A stretch of 64,000 bases of DNA from Actinomadura rudentiformis (GTDB taxonomy: Bacteria > Actinomycetota > Actinomycetes > Streptosporangiales > Streptosporangiaceae). A program made the translations under genes and the position numbers. The notes beneath the pieces are model-generated. The model made no database searches and was not told the origin of the DNA. It worked only from the letters and a program-made list of their open reading frames with translations. The stretch spans positions 124,001-188,000 of the forward strand of contig NZ_WBMT01000012.1 of the NCBI RefSeq assembly GCF_008923185.1. Reading direction: 5' to 3'. Of the stretch, positions 57,951 to 64,000 are shown piece by piece (the stretch's first letter is position 1; every line of letters begins with the position of its first letter).

Positions 57951-58802
57951 ATGTTCGAGTTGTTCACGCACCGGATCGTGGAGACGGGCAGGTTGCCGCT
58001 CTTCTCGTTCTTCACCGCGTTCATCGTGATGTTCGTCGTGACCAGGGTGAACGTCCGGCTGATCCGGGCCGAGATGCGCTGGTGGTTCAAGAACGTCAAG
58101 GCCGGCGATCTCCATATCCACCATGTCGTCTTCGGCGTGGTCCTGATGCTCGTCGGCGGCGTCGCGAGCATGGCGATCCCCGACGAATACGGCGGCTTCG
58201 ACGTCGCCGCCGCGATCATCTTCGGCATGGGCTCCGCGCTCGTGCTGGACGAGTTCGCGCTGATCCTGCATCTCAGCGACGTCTACTGGACCGAGAAGGG
58301 CCGGGCGTCGGTGGACGCGGTCTTCGTCGCGATCGCGGTGACCGGGCTGCTCCTGCTCGGCATCCGGCCCCTCGGATTCGAGGGGATCCAGCCCGACCCG
58401 GAGGGCGGGATCAGCCATACCGGTCTGATCGTCATCTACTTCGTCACGCTGGCCGCCAACCTGGCCCTCGCCGTGGTCACGCTCCTCAAAGGGAAGATCT
58501 GGACCGGGCTGCTCGGGCTCTTCGTCCCGCTGATCCTCATCATCGGCGCGATCCGCCTGGCCCGCCCCGGCTCGCCCTGGGCCCGCTGGCGGTATGTGCC
58601 GGGTTCGCGCAAGGCGCGCCGTGCCCAGTGGCACGAGGAACGGTTCCGGCGTCCCCTCATCAGGGGGAAGATCTGGGTCCAGGAGTTCATCGCGGGACGC
58701 CATGATCTCGACCTCCGCAGTCTCCGCAAAGGGGTGACGGAGGCGCGCGGCGCCCGGTCACAACCAGGTGACCAGGTCCGCCAACCACATGACGGCACCT
58801 GA
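57951..58802 (+). CDS. Conserved integral membrane protein with HIHH motif
   Basis: From the ATG at 57951 (a longer frame begins at 57933) the 283-residue protein has about seven helices: LFSFFTAFIVMFVVTRVNV, HHVVFGVVLMLVGGVASM, AAAIIFGMGSALVLDEFALIL, VFVAIAVTGLLLLGI, LIVIYFVTLAANLAL, LGLFVPLILIIGAI. Between the first two is DLHIHHVVFG, a His cluster, followed by DEFALILHLSDVYW with an Asp/Glu/His set that could bind a metal. The C-terminus is basic and cytoplasmic. Conserved in actinomycetes; function not known. Confidence 0.8.
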   Translation: MFELFTHRIVETGRLPLFSFFTAFIVMFVVTRVNVRLIRAEMRWWFKNVKAGDLHIHHVVFGVVLMLVGGVASMAIPDEYGGFDVAAAIIFGMGSALVLDEFALILHLSDVYWTEKGRASVDAVFVAIAVTGLLLLGIRPLGFEGIQPDPEGGISHTGLIVIYFVTLAANLALAVVTLLKGKIWTGLLGLFVPLILIIGAIRLARPGSPWARWRYVPGSRKARRAQWHEERFRRPLIRGKIWVQEFIAGRHDLDLRSLRKGVTEARGARSQPGDQVRQPHDGT

Positions 58803-58824
58803 CGGAGGAGCCCGCGACCGGTGG

Positions 58825-60405
58825 TCAGTCGATGACCGGCGCGATGGCCTTCACCGTGTCGATGGTGTCGGCCTCGGCGGCGGACTTGTCGGGACGGTAA
58901 CGGAGCACGCGGGCGAAGCGGAGGGCGATGCCGCCGGGGTAACGCGGGCTGTGCTGGACGCCGTCGAAGGCGATCTCGACGACCAGCTCCGGGCGGACGT
59001 GGACGGTCCAGGAGTCTTCGCGGACGGCCAGCTCACGCAGCTTTTCGGTCTGCCAGGCGAGGAGCTTGTCGGTGAGGCCCTTGAACGTCTTGCCGAGCAT
59101 CACGAACCCGCCCGTCTCGGGATCGCGGGCGCCCAGATGGAGGTTGGACAGCAGCCCCTGCCGGCGGCCGTGGCCCCACTCGACCGCCAGCACGACGAGG
59201 TCGAGGGTGTGCCGGGGCTTGACCTTGATCCACCCGGCGCCGCGGCGGCCGGCGGTGTAGGGGGTGTCGAGCGACTTGACCACGACGCCCTCGTGGCCCA
59301 GCGCGACGGACTCCGTGAAGAACTCGGTGGCCCTGTCAGGAGATGACGTGACGACCCGGGGCATGCGGAGATCTTCGGGGGCGACCCGGGCCAGCGCGGC
59401 GTGGCGCTCGGCGGACGGGGCGTCCAGCAGGTCGTCGCCGTCGAGGTGGAGGACGTCGAACAGGAAGATCGAGAGCGGCACGGAGCCGGCGCTGTGCGTG
59501 CGGGTCGCGGTCCGGGCCGAGGTGATCTGGAACGGATGAGGGCGTCCGTCGGGCCGGAGCGCGATGAGCTCGCCGTCGAAGACGGCGGTCTGGACGGGGA
59601 GCGCGCGCATGGCCTCGACCACCTCGGGGAGGCGGTCGGTGATCTCGTCGAGGGTGCGGGTGAAGACACGGACCCCGCCGCCGTCCGAGGCGGGGGTGAC
59701 GTGGATCTGGGCGCGGATGCCGTCCATCTTCCACTCGACCGCGACCTCGCCCTTGGGCTTCTCGCCGGCACCGGGCTTCTCGCCGGCACTGAGCTTCTCG
59801 AGGGCCTCCTCCATCGTGGGAGCGGCGGCGGCCAGCATCGGCTTGATGGGGCGGCCCACCTCCAGGCCGAACGTGCGGAGGGCGTCGACACCGTCGGCGA
59901 GTGCGGCGGCGGCGACGGGGCCCAGGGCGCCGCGCAGCATCACCGCGCGCCGTACCTCGGTGGCCGGGACCTCCGCCGCGGCCGCGATCGCCTCGGCCAT
60001 CACGCCGTCGAGGGCGCCCTGGCGCAGCTCGCCGGCGAGGAGCCGGATCAGGAAGTCCTGCTCGGCGTGGGTGGCGCGGGCGAGGAGGGCGGCGAGCAGC
60101 TCGCGGCGGCGGGCGACCGAGCCCTTGCCCGCCACGGCGCCGATCTCGGTGAACGCGGCGTCGATCTCGGAGACGCCCAGGGACGGGACGGCCGCGGGCT
60201 CGGGTATCTCGCGCAGCGAGGCGTAGCCGACGCCGATCTGGCGCTGGGGAAGGTCTCCGGACAGGTAGGCCACCACGATGGCGGCCTCGCCGGGATCGGC
60301 GGCGCGCAGGCACTCGGCGAGCAACCCCACCTTGGTCTTGCGGCCCGACGTGCCGGCCACCGCGTCCGACGTACGAGCGATCTCCGCGAGCAGCACATCT
60401 TCCAT
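58825..60405 (-). CDS. ligB: ATP-dependent DNA ligase, LigB type
   Basis: The 526-residue protein is close in length and order to mycobacterial LigB: N-terminal DNA-binding domain (AAIVVAYLSGDLPQRQIGVG, RHAEQDFLIRLLAGELRQGAL), the adenylation domain with the nucleotidyl Lys226 in EWKMDGIRAQ (motif I), motif III VFDGELIAL, motif IV GHEGVVVKS, motif V WIKVKP, and an OB-fold end. It is an accessory ATP-dependent ligase beside the essential NAD-dependent one. A small repeat in a linker gives SAGEKPGAGEKPKGE. Confidence 0.95.
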   Translation of the reverse strand: MEDVLLAEIARTSDAVAGTSGRKTKVGLLAECLRAADPGEAAIVVAYLSGDLPQRQIGVGYASLREIPEPAAVPSLGVSEIDAAFTEIGAVAGKGSVARRRELLAALLARATHAEQDFLIRLLAGELRQGALDGVMAEAIAAAAEVPATEVRRAVMLRGALGPVAAAALADGVDALRTFGLEVGRPIKPMLAAAAPTMEEALEKLSAGEKPGAGEKPKGEVAVEWKMDGIRAQIHVTPASDGGGVRVFTRTLDEITDRLPEVVEAMRALPVQTAVFDGELIALRPDGRPHPFQITSARTATRTHSAGSVPLSIFLFDVLHLDGDDLLDAPSAERHAALARVAPEDLRMPRVVTSSPDRATEFFTESVALGHEGVVVKSLDTPYTAGRRGAGWIKVKPRHTLDLVVLAVEWGHGRRQGLLSNLHLGARDPETGGFVMLGKTFKGLTDKLLAWQTEKLRELAVREDSWTVHVRPELVVEIAFDGVQHSPRYPGGIALRFARVLRYRPDKSAAEADTIDTVKAIAPVID

Positions 60406-60508
60406 TGTGTCCGTAAGGTCTGACAGTTGCCGCTACCGGGGCCTCTGGTCAGGGGCACGTTCGCCCGATTACCTTTTCGGGCATAGGGGCTGTCCGGGGA
60501 GTTGTCGG

Positions 60509-61324
60509 GTGAGTAGGGAGCGGGGAGTGGGGCGTCCACGTCCGCCTGAGCCTTTCCAACGCGTCTACTCGGCGCCGGACCCGCCGGCGCGGGCGCGCCG
60601 CCCGCGGGTCGCCGCCGTGGTGACCGCGGTGGTGTCCTTCGCGATCGCCGCCGCCGTGGTGTTCGTGGTCGTGCCGGGCGGTGACGAACGGGAGAAGGCC
60701 GGGCAGTCTCCGGCTCCCGCACCCACGGGCGGAGGCGGAACGGAGACCTCCGGGCCGCCCACCCCCTCGGACACGCCCTCGGAGAAGCCGGCGTCGCCGT
60801 CGCCGAGCCCCAGCGTCGCGGGAGCGCCGCCGATCACCGCGTTGCCCGCGTCCTGCAGCACGGTCGCCCAGGGCACGGTCCGCCGTCTCATCCCGGGCGC
60901 GCGCCGCCAGGAGCAGAGCCGCAACACCACGCTGACGACCTGCACGTACGCCTCGACCGGAGCGGACTCACGCTGGCTGCGGGTGGAGGCCCACCTCTAC
61001 CCGCCGGACAAGTCGACGTCGCCGGTGGACGACGCGAAGGGCTACTACAACGCCCAGTGGACCCAGGCGCAGAAGCCCACGCTCGAGCAGACGGTGAGCC
61101 TCAGCCGGCACCGCGGGCTCGGCGACGAGGCGTTCCGCTGGTTCAAGGTGGACAAGGGGCAGCCGACGGTCGTCGGACAGGTGACCGTACGACTTCGCAA
61201 TACGGTGATAGCCGTCAGTTACAGCGAATATGCCGAGAGTAAAAATGAAACGGATTCGCGTGAGCAAACGTGTCTCACCAAAGCCACGGACGTCGCGCGA
61301 GAAGTGCTGGCCGGTATCAGTTGA
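60509..61324 (+). CDS. Membrane-anchored proline-rich protein with exterior domain
   Basis: The GTG at 60509 (GGGGAG upstream) gives 271 residues; the GTG at 60527 is an alternative. A cytoplasmic basic segment precedes one transmembrane helix (VAAVVTAVVSFAIAAAVVFVV), a Gly/Ser/Pro linker (about 60-105, PTPSDTPSEKPASPSPSPS split as PTPSDTPSEKP and SPSPSPS) and an exterior domain with three Cys (LPASCSTVAQG, TTLTTCTYAS, EQTCLTKA) and LGDEAFRWFKVDKGQ. This resembles DUF3558-type or lipoprotein-like domains but is anchored by a helix. Function unknown. Confidence 0.72.
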   Translation: MSRERGVGRPRPPEPFQRVYSAPDPPARARRPRVAAVVTAVVSFAIAAAVVFVVVPGGDEREKAGQSPAPAPTGGGGTETSGPPTPSDTPSEKPASPSPSPSVAGAPPITALPASCSTVAQGTVRRLIPGARRQEQSRNTTLTTCTYASTGADSRWLRVEAHLYPPDKSTSPVDDAKGYYNAQWTQAQKPTLEQTVSLSRHRGLGDEAFRWFKVDKGQPTVVGQVTVRLRNTVIAVSYSEYAESKNETDSREQTCLTKATDVAREVLAGIS

Positions 61325-61390
61325 ATCATTTCTGACCGAATTCGGCCGAACGCGGGATAAGGGCTGTCATTCGCTCCTAAGGTGTTTCGG

Positions 61391-61592
61391 TATAGGGGAG
61401 GGCGGTACCGGCCCGCCCGGTGGGAGGGCGATGCCCGGTACGGTCGGCCCGTGGGGAGGAGGAGGTCGACGGCGTGTACGCGCGATTGACAGGAGTGTCC
61501 TGGGTGTAGCCGTCCCCGGGGGCAAACCGGAGATCCTCAGAAGACGGGCCGCAGGGTGGACCATCACCCCGCGGCCCGTATCGGTCTTTTAG
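61391..61592 (+). ncRNA. Candidate small RNA locus
   Basis: The 402-base gap 61325-61726 has no convincing ORF. TATAGG (61391-61396) could be a -10 box, and 61544-61579 is a strong hairpin: ACGGGCCGC and GCGGCCCGT with inner GGGTG/CACCC, followed by TCGGTCTTTT. G- and C-rich inverted segments between (such as the CGGTACC and GGCCCGCCC area) allow further folds. It may be a small RNA, or only a terminator of the upstream gene far from its stop. Confidence 0.35.
61544..61590 (+). terminator. Hairpin terminator with T-tract
   Basis: ACGGGCCGC (61544-61552) pairs with GCGGCCCGT (61571-61579), with an inner stem GGGTG/CACCC; TCTTTT follows. It is a good Rho-independent terminator on the plus strand. 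Confidence 0.8.
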
Positions 61593-61667
61593 GCGTACCA
61601 ATTGAATTGCGGTGGCCGCTTCCGTGAGGCCATCACCTAATGTGAAATCGGACGGCCGAGCGTAGCT

Positions 61668-61703
61668 TGTCCGTTGAAAGGGTGGTTGGGTGGGGGCTGT
61701 GAG
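61668..61703 (+). repeat. Third copy of the 36-bp G-rich element, upstream of the PPTase gene
   Basis: This 36-base stretch matches the repeat at 3138-3173 and 3193-3228 (read on the opposite strand) except for one internal base (GTTGAAAGGG for GTTGACAGGG) and three near the end. It lies 23 bases before the GTG at 61727, in the same orientation to its gene as the other two copies. It has fewer G-runs, so a G-quadruplex is less likely here. Confidence 0.85.
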
Positions 61704-61726
61704 AAGGCGTTTGATGGGAGTTGACG

Positions 61727-62458
61727 GTGGAACCGGTTGCAGTTTGGTGGGCGACCCTGGGAGATGTGCGTCCGGCCCACATCGAGCTGCTCGACCCGGT
61801 CGAACGCGAGCGCCGGGAACGGTATCTGCGTGACGCCGACCGGAATCGGTTCACCCTCGGCGTCGCCATCACCCGGCTCGCCGTGGGGAGGGCGCGCGGC
61901 CTCGCTCCAGAACACGTTCCCGTTGACCGGGCGTGCGACGACTGCGGCAAGCCGCACGGACGCCCGGTGATCGAAGGCGGCCCGCATGTCTCGGTCTCCC
62001 ACTCCGGTGACCGGGTCGCGGTGGCGATCTCGCCGTACGGCCCGCTCGGCGTGGACGTCGAGGAGACCGGGCGCGCGACGGAGAGCATCGCCGGGCACCT
62101 GCTGGCGCCCGCTGAGAAGGCCGACGCCGAGACCGGCACCGGGGCCGCCGGGATGAGCCCCGAGGCGCTCGTCGCGTACTGGACGCGCAAGGAGGCCGCC
62201 CTCAAGGCGACCGGCGACGGCCTGCGGGTCGCCCTCACGCACCTGCACATGTCGCCGCCCGCCGATCCGCCTCGGCTGGTGGCCTGGGAAGGCAGGCCGG
62301 ACCTGCCCGGCCGCATGGCCATGCGGACCCTCGACCCCGGTCCCGGCTACGCCGCCTGCCTCGCGCTCATCGACCATCCCGCGGACGTGCCGCTGGCCGA
62401 GCGCCCTGCCGGGGAGGTGCTCGGCCCGCTCCGCCCGCCTTCAGACTGGGCACGCTAA
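61727..62458 (+). CDS. 4'-phosphopantetheinyl transferase, Sfp type
   Basis: The GTG at 61727 (GGGAG six bases upstream) is preferred to the TTG at 61721. The 243-residue protein shows the Sfp motifs: YLRDADRNRFTLGVA, the CDDCGKPHGRP region, SVSHSGD, GVDVEE (Mg2+ ligands) and WTRKEAALKATGDGL. It transfers phosphopantetheine from CoA to carrier-protein serines of NRPS, PKS or fatty acid synthases. No such cluster is in the window, so it probably serves the whole cell. Its leader carries the 36-bp element. Confidence 0.94.
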   Translation: MEPVAVWWATLGDVRPAHIELLDPVERERRERYLRDADRNRFTLGVAITRLAVGRARGLAPEHVPVDRACDDCGKPHGRPVIEGGPHVSVSHSGDRVAVAISPYGPLGVDVEETGRATESIAGHLLAPAEKADAETGTGAAGMSPEALVAYWTRKEAALKATGDGLRVALTHLHMSPPADPPRLVAWEGRPDLPGRMAMRTLDPGPGYAACLALIDHPADVPLAERPAGEVLGPLRPPSDWAR

Positions 62459-63318
62459 CGGAGCGGCGCGGGTATACGGGCGAGCAGGCGCAGCGAGGCG
62501 GGGGAGACGCGGGAGAGCGCGTGCAGCAGGTGGCTCTCGAAGTTGACGGGCACGAGGGGCTTGTTCTTCGCGATCGCGTCCATGATCCGCTCCGCCACCT
62601 TCTCCGGCGGGTAGCGGCGCATCTGGAGCGCCCGCTGGCCGCGTTCGCGCAGGCGCTCCTGCTCGGCCTCGCTCACGCCGACGTACGTGGCGTTGCGGGC
62701 GATGTTGGTGTTGGCGAAGCCGGGGCACACGGCGGTGACGCCGATGCGCGACCCGGCGAGCTCGGCCCGCAGGCATTCGCTCAGCATCACCACGGCGGCC
62801 TTGGTCGTGCAGTACGCGGGCAGCTCGCGCGACGGGGTGTACCCGGCGGCCGAGGCGATGTTGACGATGTGCCCGCCCTTGTTGGGCTTGTCCGGCTTGT
62901 TGGGCAGGTTGTTGACGCGCTCCACCATCTGCCTGCCGAACAGCCGCGAGCCGTGGATCACGCCCCAGAGGTTGACGCCGACGATCCGCTCCCAGTCCTT
63001 CAGGCCGGTGTCCAGGAACGGGCCGGCCACGGCGATCCCGGCGTTGTTGACCACGATGTCGGGGACCCGGTGGGTGGACCGCACCTCGTCGGCGAACGAC
63101 TCCATCGCCCCGGCGTCCGCGACGTCGACCTGGTAGGGGGTGCCGTCCGCGCCCAGTGCCTTGGCCAGGACGATCGTGCGTTCCGCCGACTCCAGGTCGA
63201 TGTCGGCCGCGATGACCTTCGCGCCGCGTTCGGCCAGGGCCAGCGTGGTGGCGCGGCCGAAGCCGCTGCCGGCCCCGGTCACGACGGCGAGCGCTCCGTC
63301 GAACTGCGCGATGGGCAT
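62455..63318 (-). CDS. Short-chain dehydrogenase/reductase
   Basis: The 287-residue SDR has TGAGSGFG (14-21), NNAGIAVAG (about 90), YxxxK in AYCTTKAAV (about 165) and a C-terminal helical extension. It belongs to the classical SDR group often annotated as oxidoreductases acting on hydrophobic or lipid-like substrates. It converges on the phosphopantetheinyl transferase gene with a four-base overlap. It lies downstream of the ferritin-like gene on the same strand. Confidence 0.9.
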   Translation of the reverse strand: MPIAQFDGALAVVTGAGSGFGRATTLALAERGAKVIAADIDLESAERTIVLAKALGADGTPYQVDVADAGAMESFADEVRSTHRVPDIVVNNAGIAVAGPFLDTGLKDWERIVGVNLWGVIHGSRLFGRQMVERVNNLPNKPDKPNKGGHIVNIASAAGYTPSRELPAYCTTKAAVVMLSECLRAELAGSRIGVTAVCPGFANTNIARNATYVGVSEAEQERLRERGQRALQMRRYPPEKVAERIMDAIAKNKPLVPVNFESHLLHALSRVSPASLRLLARIPAPLR

Positions 63319-63372
63319 GGGTACCTCCCGGGGGACGGATCTCAGCAAGAAGCGGATCTCACCAAAAGGTAC

Positions 63373-63999
63373 TCAGGATGCCGCCTCCGCCGCGATCACG
63401 GCGTCCACCTCGGCCTTGCGATCGGCCTCCTCGGCGGCGAACCGTTCGGCGTCGAGCTTCTCGGCGATCTCCTCGTCCTGGCCCATCAGCGCCTCGAGAT
63501 CGCCCTTGGACATGTCGAGAACGCCCATGTCGTCGTAGGCCCGCCGGATGCGCTCGCTCCACAGCCCGATGTCCTTGACGCACGGCACGATGCGGCTGAA
63601 CAGCAGGCTCTGGAACATCCGCATGTACGGGGAGTTCTCGACCATGTGGTCGACCTCCTTCGGATCGATCCCGAAGTTGGTCCAGATCTCCCGGCCGCGG
63701 ATGCGGTCGCGCATGAGGTAGCAGCCCTCGATGACGAACTCCTCGCGCTCCTTGAGCTCGGCGGGGGACAGCTGCTTGTAGTAGTCGCGCAGCGCCAGCC
63801 GCCCGAACGCGACGTGCCGCGCCTCGTCCTGCATCACGTACGCCAGGATCTGCTTGGGCAGCGGCTGTGTGGTGATGTCGCGGATGACGCCGAACGCGGC
63901 CAGCGCGAGCCCCTCGATCAGCACCTGCATGCCGAGGTAGGGCATGTCCCAGCGCGAGTCGGTGAGCGTCTCGTTCAGCAGATCCTGGAGCTTGGTGTT
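63373..63999 (-). CDS. Ferritin-like (diiron) protein, N-terminally cut by the window
   Basis: The frame is open to the window edge, so only the last 208 residues are seen. The helix with DEARHVAFGRLALRDYY holds the ExxH-type diiron ligand pair, as in R2-like ferritin-fold oxygenases. Other helices: LAYVMQDEAR, YMRMFQSLLFSRIVP, and an acidic C-terminal tail. Such proteins occur beside SDR genes in actinomycetes and may act in lipid or aldehyde oxidation; the upstream helices with the remaining ligands lie outside. Confidence 0.75.
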   Translation of the reverse strand, partial: NTKLQDLLNETLTDSRWDMPYLGMQVLIEGLALAAFGVIRDITTQPLPKQILAYVMQDEARHVAFGRLALRDYYKQLSPAELKEREEFVIEGCYLMRDRIRGREIWTNFGIDPKEVDHMVENSPYMRMFQSLLFSRIVPCVKDIGLWSERIRRAYDDMGVLDMSKGDLEALMGQDEEIAEKLDAERFAAEEADRKAEVDAVIAAEAAS

Positions 64000-64000
64000 G

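Noticed and set aside
61230..61592. A 120-codon plus-strand frame
   Set aside because: It starts inside the upstream gene in another frame and runs through the terminator hairpin.

Overview
This is a high-GC chromosomal segment with strong G/C third-position bias, many GTG starts, several apparently leaderless genes (a TANNNT box 6-8 bases before the start), mycothiol- and MEDS-type families and actinobacterial lipoproteins. It comes from an actinomycete. A member of the Streptosporangiales, such as an Actinomadura relative, is a reasonable guess, but nothing in the window proves it. Most of the segment looks like ordinary chromosome. An accessory patch lies at about 38.3-42.9 kb.

Layout. 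0-2.2 kb: tail of rdgB, a SigE-type sigma factor flanked by two exported proline-rich proteins (one anti-sigma-like), and a small L7/L12-C-domain protein. 2.3-6.2 kb (minus): four genes alternating MEDS-HATPase and MEDS-STAS, with a duplicated 36-bp G-rich element ahead of the last one. 6.4-7.7 kb: tRNA-Leu(UAG), bcp, a DUF3618 protein and a zinc-finger anti-sigma-like ORF. 7.7-14.8 kb (minus): GH4 glycosidase, PfkB kinase, SIMPL protein, alanine-racemase-fold enzyme, esterase lipoprotein and a membrane BTAD regulator with a helix-hairpin-helix end. 15-28 kb: transporters with local regulators, an epoxide hydrolase with clear operators beside remnants of a TetR and an SDR gene, an AhpD-like protein, an ECF factor with a SnoaL tail, a luciferase-like oxidoreductase, an azoR/SMR pair, a serine hydrolase, a Nudix protein and purU. 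28-38 kb: secreted beta-helix protein, dctA divergent from a CitA/CitB two-component pair, a mycothiol-dependent-type protein, a candidate small transcript, a thiolase behind twin 26-bp operators, an HxlR regulator and a methyltransferase/TetR divergent pair.

38.3-42.9 kb is the least ordinary part: an AT-rich promoter with palindromes ahead of a small basic secreted protein, a lipoprotein, an ISL3 transposase remnant, a degenerate ~214-bp tandem repeat, a DUF222/HNH (13E12-type) endonuclease, a composite direct repeat that abuts a five-codon ORF, and an IS481-type remnant.

43-54.5 kb: an Sel1/TPR protein, then glycine metabolism (gcvT-gcvH-glyA-sdaA) behind a tandem glycine riboswitch, which would turn glycine into C1 units, serine and pyruvate. 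Next is an amine/polyamine catabolic operon (APC permease, gamma-glutamyl-type glutamine synthetase, aldehyde dehydrogenase, SDR) facing a FadR-type regulator with a dyad between them. 55-64 kb: site-2 protease, Cds1-like PLP enzyme, a membrane protein, LigB-type DNA ligase, an anchored proline-rich protein, a possible small RNA locus, an Sfp-type phosphopantetheinyl transferase behind a third copy of the 36-bp element, an SDR, and the cut C-terminal part of a ferritin-like protein.

Two patterns recur. The first is partner-switching and extracytoplasmic sigma regulation at the left end. The second is short tandem duplications sitting just upstream of start codons in at least six places. No complete CRISPR, prophage or known biosynthetic cluster is visible.
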